Shown here one piece after another: positions 6,880-14,246 of a stretch of 25,889 nt of DNA (position 1 is the stretch's first letter; the number at the start of each line of letters is the position of its first letter). This DNA is from an uncultured Coriobacteriaceae bacterium. Its GTDB lineage: Bacteria; Actinomycetota; Coriobacteriia; Coriobacteriales; QAMH01. The position numbers were made by a program, and so were the translations under genes. Under the pieces are notes generated by a model, which searched no databases, was not told where the DNA came from, and was given only the letters and a program-made list of their open reading frames with translations. The stretch lies in the NCBI GenBank assembly GCA_902783925.1, contig CACZSV010000053.1, forward strand, positions 1 through 25,889, given 5' to 3'.

Positions 6880-7072
6880 GGTATAGTGTTCAACCGTCTG
6901 ACTGCGCGCCTGCAAAAGGTGCGTAGTCATTTCGGTGTTTATTGCGGCGGATTGAAAACGAAGAATCAATGCGTCGCGCGGGTGGGAATCATCCCGCCAT
7001 TTAAGCTGCAATAAGCAGCAAAAACGGTACCAACAGTGGGAAAGGCCCGCTGTGTATAGGAAAGGATGAGCA
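6880..7072 (+). promoter_or_regulatory. Structured rplE-rpsN spacer with junction-like fold
   Basis: No gene is visible. Three elements stand out: an 11-pair hairpin 6900-6910 with 6918-6928 (two G-U pairs); a 12-pair outer stem 6937-6948 with 7005-7016 that encloses two hairpins, ATTGA (6951-6955) with TCAAT (6966-6970) and GGTGGGA (6981-6987) with TCCCGCC (6992-6998), drawing as a three-way junction; and ACAGTGGG (7033-7040) with CCCGCTGT (7046-7053), just upstream of the rpsN Shine-Dalgarno. There is no U-tract. It is a candidate regulatory or processing RNA; the fold is by eye. Confidence 0.5.
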
Positions 7073-7258
7073 TTGGCAAAGAAATCGATGATCGCCAAGG
7101 CGAATCGCGAACCCAAGTACAGCACGCGCGCGTACACGCGTTGCAACCGCTGCGGAAGACCGCATTCGGTCTATCGCAAGTTCGGTCTGTGCCGTATCTG
7201 CCTACGCGAACTTGCCCTTAAAGGCGAACTTCCCGGTGTCCGCAAGGCAAGCTGGTAA
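7073..7258 (+). CDS. rpsN: 30S ribosomal protein S14 type Z
   Basis: A 61-residue zinc-binding S14, as in many Gram-positive bacteria. The zinc ligands are C24, C27, C40 and C43 in CNRCGRPHSVYRKFGLCRIC. It ends in the standard GVRKASW. The start is TTG at 7073, chosen because it gives MAKKSMIAKANREPK after a good AGGAAAGG site; no ATG fits. Rare TTG initiation and the hairpin just upstream may limit its translation. Confidence 0.97.
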   Translation: MAKKSMIAKANREPKYSTRAYTRCNRCGRPHSVYRKFGLCRICLRELALKGELPGVRKASW

Positions 7259-7362
7259 GAACCGGATCGCTTCGAGACGCTGGGCTGCTCTAAGGAGGCG
7301 CGGCCGCTACGGGTGGCAGCGAACCGCTCAGAAGCAGTCATCACGAACCATAGGAGGAATTA

Positions 7363-7761
7363 ATGAGCACGACTGACTCGATCGCAGATATGCTCACGCG
7401 TATTCGTAACGCGAACACTGCGACCAAAGAGACGGTTTCCATGCCGTCTTCACGAAAGCTCGTCGAGATCGCCCGCATCATGAAAGAAGAGGGCTACATC
7501 ACGGAGTACGAGATTGTTGCAAAAGCTCCGCAAGACGAACTTGTCATCACTTTGAAGTACGGGGATAAGAAGGAGAAGGTTATCCGCGGTATCCGCCGCA
7601 TCTCCAAGCCCGGTCTTCGCATCTATGCAGGCAAAAACGAGCTCCCCCGTGTTCTGGGTGGTCTCGGCACTGCAATTATTTCAACGTCTAAAGGTGTCAT
7701 GACTGACCGCGATGCCCGCATTGCCGGCGTTGGCGGCGAGGTTCTGGCATACGTCTGGTAA
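7363..7761 (+). CDS. rpsH: 30S ribosomal protein S8
   Basis: S8 (132 residues) binds helix 21 of 16S rRNA and in E. coli is the translational repressor of the spc operon. It shows DSIADMLTRIRNANTA at the N-terminus and the C-terminal GLGTAIISTSKGVMTDRDAR followed by GGEVLAYVW. The Shine-Dalgarno AGGAGG is strong. The preceding 104-nt spacer has a NotI-like GCGGCCGC and only weak hairpins. If S8 feedback exists here, the rplX-rplE or rplE-rpsN spacer is the likely target. Confidence 0.98.
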   Translation: MSTTDSIADMLTRIRNANTATKETVSMPSSRKLVEIARIMKEEGYITEYEIVAKAPQDELVITLKYGDKKEKVIRGIRRISKPGLRIYAGKNELPRVLGGLGTAIISTSKGVMTDRDARIAGVGGEVLAYVW

Positions 7762-7781
7762 GAACCGAGAAGGGAGACACA

Positions 7782-8321
7782 ATGTCACGTATTGGCAAGT
7801 TGCCCATTCCGGTCCCTGCCGGAGTCGAGGTAAACATTGACGGCAGCACGGTTACCGTCAAGGGTTCCAAAGGCGAACTCACGCAAACATTCAATGAGAA
7901 CATGGCAATTTCTAAGGCCGAAGACGGCTCGATCGTAGTCGAGCGTCCGAATGACGAGCGTCAGAACCGCTCGCTGCACGGTCTTACTCGATCCTTGATC
8001 AATAACATGGTTATTGGTGTGAGCGAGGGCTATCAAAAGACCCTCGAGCTCGTTGGTGTCGGCTATCGTGCCGCGCTCAAGGGCGGCAAGCTCGAAATCC
8101 AGCTCGGCTTTTCGCATCCTGTGATCGTCGAGCCTGTCGAAGGTGTCACCTTCGAGTGCCCTGAGCCCACGATTATCAACATCAGCGGCATTAACAAGCA
8201 GCTTGTAGGCCAGGTTGCCGCAGATATCCGCGCCTATCGCAAGCCCGAGCCGTATAAGGGCAAGGGTATTCGCTATCAGGGCGAGCATATCCGCCGCAAA
8301 GAGGGCAAGGCTGCTAAGTAG
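7782..8321 (+). CDS. rplF: 50S ribosomal protein L6
   Basis: L6 (179 residues, normal length) lies near the factor-binding site. It begins MSRIGKLPIPVPAGVEVNIDG and shows the duplicated L6 fold. The second repeat ends KPEPYKGKGIRYQGEHIRRKEGK, a family signature. The Shine-Dalgarno GAAGGGAG is upstream. The stop TAG is followed at once by TAA. A six-pair hairpin with a GATG loop lies in the short spacer to rplR. Confidence 0.98.
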   Translation: MSRIGKLPIPVPAGVEVNIDGSTVTVKGSKGELTQTFNENMAISKAEDGSIVVERPNDERQNRSLHGLTRSLINNMVIGVSEGYQKTLELVGVGYRAALKGGKLEIQLGFSHPVIVEPVEGVTFECPEPTIINISGINKQLVGQVAADIRAYRKPEPYKGKGIRYQGEHIRRKEGKAAK

Positions 8322-8330
8322 TAACCAGAT

Positions 8331-8348
8331 GCCGGCTGATGAGCCGGT
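8331..8348 (+). repeat. Small perfect hairpin between rplF and rplR
   Basis: CCGGCT (8332-8337) pairs with AGCCGG (8342-8347) across a GATG loop, and a flanking G-T wobble can extend it. It sits about 10 nt after the rplF stop and has no T tract, so it is more likely an mRNA stability or processing element than a terminator. Confidence 0.5.
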
Positions 8349-8372
8349 TGATTTCAAGGAGAAATGTAAAGT

Positions 8373-8741
8373 ATGGATAAGCTCAAGGCAAAAAAGGCGA
8401 AGCTGGAAAGGCGCCAGCGCCGTGTGCGCGGCAAGGTTTCTGGCACGCCCACGCGTCCGCGTATGCGCGTGACGCGTTCCAACGCAAACATCTATGCGCA
8501 GATTATCGACGATGTGGCAGCCACCACGCTGGTGAGTGCCTCCTCGCTCGATGCAAGCATCAAAGGCGCTGGCAAGAGCGGTGGAAACATCGATGGCGCT
8601 GCAGAGGTTGGCAAGCTCGTCGCCGAGCGCGCTCTCGCAGCAGGCATCACCGAGGTTGTCTTCGACCGCGGTGGTAATTTGTATCATGGCCGCGTAAAGG
8701 CTTTGGCGGACGGTGCCCGCGAAGCCGGACTTAAGTTCTAG
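8373..8741 (+). CDS. rplR: 50S ribosomal protein L18
   Basis: L18 (122 residues) binds 5S rRNA with L5. The basic N-terminus (KKAKLERRQRRVRGKVSGTPTRPR) and the C-terminal FDRGGNLYHGRVKALADGAREAGLKF are diagnostic. The start ATG 8373 follows AAGGAG at a slightly long distance. An in-frame upstream extension is not needed for the family fold. Confidence 0.97.
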   Translation: MDKLKAKKAKLERRQRRVRGKVSGTPTRPRMRVTRSNANIYAQIIDDVAATTLVSASSLDASIKGAGKSGGNIDGAAEVGKLVAERALAAGITEVVFDRGGNLYHGRVKALADGAREAGLKF

Positions 8742-8757
8742 AAAAGGGGGAGGAAAC

Positions 8758-9303
8758 ATGGCACAAAGGACCAATAACAAGAAGTCCAATAGGCAAGCCT
8801 CTCCGCAAGCTCCCGAGCTTGAAGAGCGCGTTGTCTACATCAACCGCGTATCCAAGGTCGTCAAGGGTGGTCGTCGTTTTGGACTGACCGCGCTCGTGGT
8901 TGTCGGCGACCGCAACGGCAACGTTGGCGTAGGCATGGGCAAATCCGCTGAGGTGCCCATCGCCATTAGCAAGGGCGTCGAAGACGCCAAGAAGAACATG
9001 TTCAAAGTTCCCCTGACCGACGAGGGCACGATCCCCCACGAGGTTCTGGGCGAGTTTTCCGCGGGTCGCGTGCTGCTCAAGCCGGCAACGCCCGGTACTG
9101 GCGTTATCGCCGGTGGCCCGGTGCGCGCGCTGCTCGAGCTTGCGGGCGTCAAGGACGTGCTTTCCAAGTCGCTCGGCACCGACAACGCTATGAACATCGT
9201 CAAGGCAGCTGCCGAGGGCCTGAAAGATCTCCAGAGCCCCGAGCAGGTCGCCGCACGTCGCGACATGTCCGTTGCTGCAATCTATGGAAAGAAGGTTCAG
9301 TAA
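8758..9303 (+). CDS. rpsE: 30S ribosomal protein S5
   Basis: S5 (181 residues) contributes to decoding fidelity and mRNA unwinding. The start ATG 8758 lies 5 nt after a strong GGGGGAGG; the frame is open further upstream but only into the end of rplR. The N-terminal double-stranded RNA-binding domain (VVYINRVSKVVKGGRRFGLTA) and the C-terminal domain with TGVIAGGPVRALLELAGVKDVLSKS are clear. Before the domain is a short Gln/Asn/Lys-rich N-terminal stretch. The stop overlaps the rpmD start by one base. Confidence 0.97.
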   Translation: MAQRTNNKKSNRQASPQAPELEERVVYINRVSKVVKGGRRFGLTALVVVGDRNGNVGVGMGKSAEVPIAISKGVEDAKKNMFKVPLTDEGTIPHEVLGEFSAGRVLLKPATPGTGVIAGGPVRALLELAGVKDVLSKSLGTDNAMNIVKAAAEGLKDLQSPEQVAARRDMSVAAIYGKKVQ

Positions 9304-9494
9304 TGGCTGAGGCAAAGAAAACCCTGCGCCTTACGCAGGTCAAGAGCTCCATTGGCTACAAGGCTGACCAGGCAAAGACGCTCAAAGCGCTTGGGCTTGG
9401 CAAGATTGGCGCTACGGTGGAGCAGGTCGACAACCCCGCCATCCAGGGCATGATCTTCAAGGTCAAGCACCTGATCGAGGTCGAGACCATTTAG
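9303..9494 (+). CDS. rpmD: 50S ribosomal protein L30
   Basis: L30 (63 residues) is a small 23S-binding protein. LRLTQVKSSIGYKADQAKTLKALGLGKIG and the C-terminal VKHLIEVETI are family signatures. The ATG overlaps the rpsE stop (TAATG). A 114-nt spacer with three consecutive hairpins follows. Confidence 0.96.
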   Translation: MAEAKKTLRLTQVKSSIGYKADQAKTLKALGLGKIGATVEQVDNPAIQGMIFKVKHLIEVETI

Positions 9495-9608
9495 TTTGGG
9501 TATATCTGCTGCGGGGCAATGACCCGCAGCAGAAAAGGAAGTCTGCCGGCGGCGAGCTGCCGGCTGTGCCCAGCTTCGGGCATAAGCTAACGTAAGGAGA
9601 AATAAACA
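9495..9608 (+). promoter_or_regulatory. Three consecutive hairpins in the rpmD-rplO spacer
   Basis: A perfect 11-pair stem, TCTGCTGCGGG (9505-9515) with CCCGCAGCAGA (9523-9533), is followed by AAAAGG rather than a T run. Then comes GCCGGCGG (9545-9552) with CTGCCGGC (9557-9564) around a CGAG loop, and TGCCC (9567-9571) with GGGCA (9578-9582). The rplO Shine-Dalgarno follows. Lack of T tracts argues against intrinsic termination of this essential operon. mRNA processing, differential stability or protein binding are possible. Confidence 0.55.
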
Positions 9609-10049
9609 ATGGATCTCTCTAATCTGAAACCAGCTGCGGGTTCGACGAAGAACCGCAAGCGCGTCGGACGCGGCCATGGCTCAGGACATGGCGGCACTTC
9701 TGGTCGCGGCATGAACGGCCAGGCTTCGCGTGCCGGTGGCACCAAGGGTCCCGGTTTCGAGGGTGGTCAGACGCCGCTCGCGATGCGTCTTCCCAAGCTG
9801 CCTGGTTTTCGTAACATCAACCGTAAGGAATACCTGCCGGTTAATGTTGCACGACTCGAGGAGAAATTCGAGGCTGGCGAGACCGTCAACCACGAAACGC
9901 TCGTCGAAAAGGGTATCATCAAGCACGCAGATGCTTTGGTCAAAGTTCTCGGCACTGGCGAGCTGACCAAGTCGCTCACCGTTTCCGTCGATAAGGTGTC
10001 CGCTTCTGCTCAGGCCAAAATTGAAGCGGCCGGAGGAAAGGTCGAATAG
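9609..10049 (+). CDS. rplO: 50S ribosomal protein L15
   Basis: L15 (146 residues) is a late-assembly 50S protein. The Gly/Arg/Lys-rich N-terminal tail (KNRKRVGRGHGSGHGGTSGRGMNGQ, residues 15-39) and GFEGGQTPLAMRLPKLPGF are diagnostic. AAGGAG precedes the start. The end of the gene carries the GGAGGAAAGG ribosome binding site of secY. Confidence 0.97.
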   Translation: MDLSNLKPAAGSTKNRKRVGRGHGSGHGGTSGRGMNGQASRAGGTKGPGFEGGQTPLAMRLPKLPGFRNINRKEYLPVNVARLEEKFEAGETVNHETLVEKGIIKHADALVKVLGTGELTKSLTVSVDKVSASAQAKIEAAGGKVE

Positions 10050-10051
10050 CC

Positions 10052-11341
10052 GTGCTAAGTGCACTCGTAAATGCAATGAAGGTAAAGGAGCTCCGTCACA
10101 AGATCTTCTTTACCCTGGCCATCATTGCGCTGTATCGCGTCGGGTCGTTTATCCCGGTTCCGGGCATTCCCTTTGCGGACCTTGTCTCGAACTTCCGCGA
10201 CACAAGCACCAATGCTGGTCTACTCATGCTCAACCTGTTCTCAGGTGGCGCCCTCGAGTATTTCTCGGTGTTTTCTCTGGGAATCATGCCCTACATCACC
10301 GCATCGATCATCATGCAGTTAATGCAGGGCGTTGTGCCGAGGCTTTCCGCGTGGGCAAGAGAGGGCGAAACCGGTCAGCGCAAGATCACCCGAATTACGC
10401 GTTACCTCACCTTGGTTCTCGGTCTCATCAATGCTATTGGGTACCTGGTTTTATTCCAGAACGCGTTTGGCGTGAACTTTGAGACCATCGGCATGCCCGT
10501 TTGGTTTACGAGCGTCGTCATTGTCGTGACCTTGGTTGCGGGTACTGCCTTCATCATGTGGATGGGCGAGCTCATTACTCAGCGAGGTATCGGCAACGGC
10601 ATGTCGCTCATCATCTTCGCAAACATCATCGCGCGTCTCCCAAGCGCATTGCTCGATTCTGTGCAGAATTCGACCGACCAGATGCAAGGCGTGCTCATGA
10701 CTGTATTGATTGTCATCGTCATCCTTGCCGTCATTCCCGCCATTGTCTTCATCGAGCGTGGTCAGCGTCGTATTCCCGTACAGTATTCCAAGCGCGTTGT
10801 GGGTCGCAGAATGATGGGCGGACAATCGACGTACCTGCCTTTCAAAGTCAATGGCGCCGGTGTCATCCCCATCATCTTCGCTTCCGCCCTGCTCTACATT
10901 CCGGCTCAGATCGCGGCGTTCTTCAGCGATGCGGATTGGCTGCAGGCTTTGGCGAACTTCTGCTCTACCGGTTGGGGCAACTGGGTTTTGACCTTTATCC
11001 TCATTGTGTTCTTTGCCTATTTCTACACGTCGATGATTTATCATCCGCAAGAAACGGCCGATAACCTTAAGAACACGGGCGGGTTTATCCCCGGCGTGCG
11101 CCCGGGCGGTGCAACGGTTCAGTACATCAAGGATGTCATCAGCCGCATAACGCTTCCCGGCGCGATGTTTTTGGCTGCTATTGCCATCATCCCTTCGATC
11201 CTGTATTCGTTCTCGGGCAATAACCTCATCCAGCTCTTTGGCGGTACTTCCGTCCTCATTATGGTTGGCGTTGCGCTCGACACTATGACAAAGCTCGAAA
11301 GCCAGCTGAAGATGCACAACTATGACGGCTTCTTCAAGTAA
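10052..11341 (+). CDS. secY: Preprotein translocase subunit SecY
   Basis: SecY (429 residues) is the membrane channel of the Sec translocon with SecE and SecG. About ten transmembrane segments are visible. The N-terminus (RHKIFFTLAIIALYRVGSFIPVPGI) and the LFSGGALEYFSVFSLGIMPYITASIIMQL region are typical, as are IERGQRRIPVQYSKR in the cytoplasmic loop and the C-terminal DTMTKLESQLKMHNYDGFFK. Initiation is at GTG 10052, two bases after the rplO stop, so translation is probably coupled. It sits in its usual place at the end of the spc operon. Confidence 0.98.
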   Translation: MLSALVNAMKVKELRHKIFFTLAIIALYRVGSFIPVPGIPFADLVSNFRDTSTNAGLLMLNLFSGGALEYFSVFSLGIMPYITASIIMQLMQGVVPRLSAWAREGETGQRKITRITRYLTLVLGLINAIGYLVLFQNAFGVNFETIGMPVWFTSVVIVVTLVAGTAFIMWMGELITQRGIGNGMSLIIFANIIARLPSALLDSVQNSTDQMQGVLMTVLIVIVILAVIPAIVFIERGQRRIPVQYSKRVVGRRMMGGQSTYLPFKVNGAGVIPIIFASALLYIPAQIAAFFSDADWLQALANFCSTGWGNWVLTFILIVFFAYFYTSMIYHPQETADNLKNTGGFIPGVRPGGATVQYIKDVISRITLPGAMFLAAIAIIPSILYSFSGNNLIQLFGGTSVLIMVGVALDTMTKLESQLKMHNYDGFFK

Positions 11342-11360
11342 TGTATTGAGGTGATAAAGA

Positions 11361-11984
11361 ATGAACATCGTACTTTTGGGCGCTCCGGGTTGTGGTAAAG
11401 GCACACAGTCTGCAAAGCTGGTAGAGAGCTTTGGTTTTAAGCATCTCTCCACGGGCGATCTGCTCAGGGCCGCTGTAAAAGAAGGCACCGAGCTTGGCAA
11501 GCGCGCTAAGACCTACATGGACGCTGGCGAGCTTGTCCCTGATGAGGTTGTCATCGGTCTTGTCGAAGAGACGCTCAAGCAGGATCCGGATGCTTCATAT
11601 CTGCTCGACGGTTTTCCCCGCACGCCTGCTCAGGCAGTTGCCCTCGACGGTGTGCTTGCCAACCTTGGCAAAAAGCTCGACCATGCTATCGCTCTCAAAG
11701 TCGACAACGAGGTCGTTGTTGCGCGCATGTCACAGCGCCGCGTATGCCGCGATTGCGGTTTCCCAGGCAATGTCGAAACGGGCGCTGTGTGCCCCAGCTG
11801 CGGTGGCGAGATGTACCAGCGCGATGACGATAACGAGGAGACGGTTCGCAACCGCCTCGCCGTGTACGATAAATCGACGACTCCGCTCATCGACTACTAT
11901 CGTGGCAATGGCATCCTCAGCGAACTCGACGGCAACCAGACGCCTGACGAAGTGTTCGCTTCGCTGAAAGAGGCCATCGCATAG
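11361..11984 (+). CDS. adk: Adenylate kinase, zinc-lid type
   Basis: Adenylate kinase (207 residues) interconverts ATP plus AMP and two ADP in the cytoplasm. The Walker A loop is GAPGCGKGTQ at residues 7-16. The AMP-binding region shows HLSTGDLLR, followed later by LLDGFPRTPAQA. The lid has four cysteines, C129, C132, C144 and C147, consistent with the zinc-binding lid common in Gram-positive bacteria. The Shine-Dalgarno GAGGTG is upstream. The secY-adk-map order is conserved in many bacteria. Confidence 0.98.
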   Translation: MNIVLLGAPGCGKGTQSAKLVESFGFKHLSTGDLLRAAVKEGTELGKRAKTYMDAGELVPDEVVIGLVEETLKQDPDASYLLDGFPRTPAQAVALDGVLANLGKKLDHAIALKVDNEVVVARMSQRRVCRDCGFPGNVETGAVCPSCGGEMYQRDDDNEETVRNRLAVYDKSTTPLIDYYRGNGILSELDGNQTPDEVFASLKEAIA

Positions 11985-11989
11985 TCGTT

Positions 11990-12760
11990 ATGAGGTTTTT
12001 CCGCCCGGACGGCATCAAGATAAAAACCTCGTCGCAAATTGAAGCGATGAAAGAGGCCGGCCACCTGAGCGCGCAAGTGCTCAGGGAGGTCGGCGCTCGT
12101 ATTTCTCCAGGGGTATCTACGCTCGAGCTCGATGAATTCGCCGAGGAGTATATCCGTGCAGCAGGCGGCGTCCCGGCATTCAAGGGCTATGGGGGTTTCC
12201 CGGGAACAATCTGCGCTTCAATAAACGAGATGGTCGTTCATGGTATTCCCAGCAAAGATGCCGTTCTCAAAGAGGGAGACATCGTTTCGATCGATACGGG
12301 CGCGACGGTGAATAGATGGGTTGGAGACAATGCGGCAACTTTTGCTGTGGGAAACATCAGCGAGGATGCCCAGCGCCTGATCGATGTTACCGAAGTCGCT
12401 ATGTGGGCGGGAATCGAACAAGCGGTTCCCGGCAATCACTTGGGTGACATAGGGCACGCGGTTCAAGAAGTTGCCGAATCTGCAGGTTTTGGCGTCGTGC
12501 GCGAATACACGGGGCATGGCATTGGCCGCAAGATGCATGAGCCTCCCAGCGTCTATAACTATGGGCAGCCCGGTTGGGGCACCTTGCTCGAAGAAGGCAT
12601 GGTAATAGCCATCGAGCCGATGGTGACCATGGGGACCTTCCGGGTGCGCACCCTCGAAGATGGTTGGGGTGTTGTCACGCGCGATGGCAAACCGGCAGCA
12701 CACTTCGAGCGCACCGTTGCAATTACGGCAGATGGGCCCGTGGTGCTAACCGAGGCATGA
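11990..12760 (+). CDS. map: Methionine aminopeptidase type I
   Basis: It removes the initiator methionine from new proteins (256 residues). The five metal ligands of the family are visible: D102 (SIDTGAT), D113 (VGDNAATF), H176 (TGHGIG), E209 (AIEPM) and E240 (HFERT); H84 in VVHGIP is also conserved. The start ATG 11990 lies five bases after the adk stop with no good Shine-Dalgarno, so coupled translation is likely. The N-terminus MRFFRPDGIKIKTSSQIEAM is slightly extended compared with the minimal enzyme. Confidence 0.97.
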   Translation: MRFFRPDGIKIKTSSQIEAMKEAGHLSAQVLREVGARISPGVSTLELDEFAEEYIRAAGGVPAFKGYGGFPGTICASINEMVVHGIPSKDAVLKEGDIVSIDTGATVNRWVGDNAATFAVGNISEDAQRLIDVTEVAMWAGIEQAVPGNHLGDIGHAVQEVAESAGFGVVREYTGHGIGRKMHEPPSVYNYGQPGWGTLLEEGMVIAIEPMVTMGTFRVRTLEDGWGVVTRDGKPAAHFERTVAITADGPVVLTEA

Positions 12761-12965
12761 GAGGTCCCGGGGATGAGTCGCTAGGAGCGCCCTCCCCGTT
12801 TGTCGCATGTGGCTCCTGATATCATCGCCAGCCCTGGATGGAGCCATTGACGTGGATGAATTGCTCCTGCTGCCCGCTCCTCAAAATCTCCACTAGTAGA
12901 AAGACAGAATTTGCAGTAATATGTACGATTGCGTCTATTAGTCGTTACATGAGAAAGTTGGGTAC
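12761..12965 (+). other. map-infA spacer with possible terminator and promoter
   Basis: These 205 nt have no gene. The first 45 nt hold a terminator-like stem-loop. The right end is AT-richer than its surroundings and may hold the promoter for the infA-rplQ group. TTGCAG (12912-12917), 17 nt, TCTATT (12935-12940) is the best candidate, but both boxes match consensus poorly. The change in base composition supports a transcription boundary here, by inference. Confidence 0.35.
12768..12802 (+). terminator. Possible terminator after map
   Basis: CGGGGA (12768-12773) pairs with TCCCCG (12793-12798), and CGCT (12779-12782) with AGCG (12786-12789) inside it, separated by an internal loop. TTT follows at 12799-12801. 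It would end the secY-adk-map transcript. The T tract is short, so partial read-through into infA is likely. Confidence 0.45.
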
Positions 12966-13184
12966 GTGAGCAAAGAAGATGCAATTGAACTTGAGGGGAC
13001 GGTTGTAGAACCGCTTCCCAACGCGATGTTCAAGGTCGAGCTTGAAAATGGCCATCAGGTTTTGGCGCATATTTCGGGCAAGATGCGCATGCACTACATC
13101 AAGATTCTCCCCGGTGATCGTGTGACGGTGGAACTCTCGCCGTACGACCTTGACCGTGGAAGAATCACGTATCGTTACAAATAG
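12966..13184 (+). CDS. infA: Translation initiation factor IF-1
   Basis: IF-1 (72 residues, exactly the usual length) is an OB-fold protein that occupies the A site during initiation. MSKEDAIELEGTVVEPLPNAMFKVEL, GHQVLAHISGKMRMHYIKILPGD and the end RGRITYRYK are diagnostic. Initiation is at GTG 12966 with a weak Shine-Dalgarno (GAGAAAG). It starts the alpha-operon part of the cluster after a 205-nt spacer. Confidence 0.97.
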   Translation: MSKEDAIELEGTVVEPLPNAMFKVELENGHQVLAHISGKMRMHYIKILPGDRVTVELSPYDLDRGRITYRYK

Positions 13185-13314
13185 TCTTTTGTAACAGCTA
13201 CTTTTGCGGCGGGGAGATGTATCACCCTGTCGCTTCTGAACGCGAAAAAAACCGCCTGCGGCTGGGCGTGTAGATAAAACGAAGTGTCAACACTTTCGGA
13301 AAGGTATGGACATT
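13185..13314 (+). promoter_or_regulatory. Structured infA-rpmJ spacer
   Basis: These 130 nt hold no gene. GCGGCGGGG (13206-13214) pairs with CCCTGTCGC (13225-13233) using two G-U pairs. AAGTG (13282-13286) pairs with CACTT (13291-13295) around a TCAA loop, immediately before the rpmJ ribosome binding site (GGAAAGG). A run of seven A at about 13244-13250 lies between them. No terminator-like T run follows either hairpin. Confidence 0.4.
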
Positions 13315-13428
13315 ATGAAGGTGCGTCCTTCGGTTAAGAAAATGTGCGATAAGTGCAAGATCATTAGGCGTCATGGCAAGGTTTACGTTATCTGCGAAAA
13401 CCCGCGCCATAAGCAGCGCCAAGGCTAA
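13315..13428 (+). CDS. rpmJ: 50S ribosomal protein L36, zinc-binding
   Basis: A 37-residue protein, the smallest ribosomal protein. It reads MKVRPSVKKMCDKCKIIRRH at the start and ends RHKQRQG. C11, C14, C27 and H32 form the classic zinc site (C+ form). An in-frame ATG at 13306 lies only one base after GGAAAGG, so ATG 13315 is the better start. It is short enough to be missed by length-filtered gene finding. Confidence 0.96.
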   Translation: MKVRPSVKKMCDKCKIIRRHGKVYVICENPRHKQRQG

Positions 13429-13442
13429 GAAGGGGAACGACA

Positions 13443-13814
13443 TTGGCTCGTATACTCGGTGTCGACCTTCCGCGTGACAAGCGCGTGGAAATTGGTCTGA
13501 CGTATATCTATGGCATCGGCCTGACCCGTGCGCAGAAGATTTGCGCAGAGGCCGGCGTTAATCCCGACACGCGCGTTCGCGATCTCACGGAAGAAGAGGT
13601 CGTCAAGCTGCGCGACAACATCGACGCAAACTACACCGTTGAAGGTGACCTGCGCCGCGAGAATTCGCAGAACATCAAGCGACTGATGGAGATTGGCTGC
13701 TATCGCGGCCTGCGCCATCGTCGCGGCCTGCCTGTTCGCGGCCAGCGTACTCATACCAACGCCCGTACCCGCAAGGGTCCGCGTCGCCAGATCGGCGCTA
13801 AGAAGAGGGGCTAG
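13443..13814 (+). CDS. rpsM: 30S ribosomal protein S13
   Basis: S13 (123 residues) lies in the 30S head and contacts the P-site tRNA and L5. It initiates at TTG 13443 after AAGGGGAA and gives MARILGVDLPRDKRVEIGLTYIYGIG. The C-terminal YRGLRHRRGLPVRGQRTHTNARTRKGPR is a signature. TTG initiation is notable for such a highly expressed gene; no in-frame ATG fits the conserved N-terminus. Confidence 0.97.
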   Translation: MARILGVDLPRDKRVEIGLTYIYGIGLTRAQKICAEAGVNPDTRVRDLTEEEVVKLRDNIDANYTVEGDLRRENSQNIKRLMEIGCYRGLRHRRGLPVRGQRTHTNARTRKGPRRQIGAKKRG

Positions 13815-13827
13815 GTGAGAGGACAAC

Positions 13828-14226
13828 ATGGCTAAGAAACAGCAAGCAACGACACGCGTCCGCCGCGCAGATCGCAAGAACATCACGGTGGGCCAGGCTC
13901 ATATCAAGAGCACGTTCAACAACACAATTGTTTCCATTACCGATACCCGCGGCAACGTCATTTCTTGGCAGTCCGCTGGTACGGTCGGTTTCAAGGGCTC
14001 CCGCAAGTCGACGCCGTTTGCGGCGCAGATGGCAGCAGAGAGAGCTGCCAAGATGGCCATGGAGCACGGCCTCAAGAAGGTCTCTGTCTTCGTGAAGGGT
14101 CCCGGCTCTGGCCGCGAGACCGCCATCCGCTCGCTGCAGGCCGCAGGCCTCGAGGTCGCGAGCATTCAGGACTGCACGCCCATTCCGCACAACGGTTGCC
14201 GTCAGGTCAAGCGTCGTCGCGTTTAA
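13828..14226 (+). CDS. rpsK: 30S ribosomal protein S11
   Basis: S11 (132 residues) forms part of the 30S platform at the mRNA exit. Signatures are AHIKSTFNNTIVSITDTRGNVISWQSAGTVGFKGSRKSTPFAAQ and the C-terminal IQDCTPIPHNGCRQVKRRRV. It follows rpsM by 13 nt. Confidence 0.98.
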   Translation: MAKKQQATTRVRRADRKNITVGQAHIKSTFNNTIVSITDTRGNVISWQSAGTVGFKGSRKSTPFAAQMAAERAAKMAMEHGLKKVSVFVKGPGSGRETAIRSLQAAGLEVASIQDCTPIPHNGCRQVKRRRV

Positions 14227-14246
14227 TTTAGAAAGGTAACACAGTT

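Noticed and set aside
7259..7362. Structured RNA in the rpsN-rpsH spacer
   Set aside because: Only 4-5 pair helices and a palindromic GCGGCCGC were found, much weaker than in the other spacers.
7785..8789. Minus-strand open frame of 334 codons antisense to rplF and rplR
   Set aside because: It mirrors the sense genes and spans their intergenic hairpin; no family resemblance or ribosome binding site.
9505..9533. Intrinsic terminator between rpmD and rplO
   Set aside because: The stem is strong, but it is followed by AAAAGG, not a T run, and essential genes lie directly downstream.
10451..11500. Minus-strand open frame of 349 codons antisense to secY and adk
   Set aside because: The composition is that of an antisense shadow, and both sense genes are certain.
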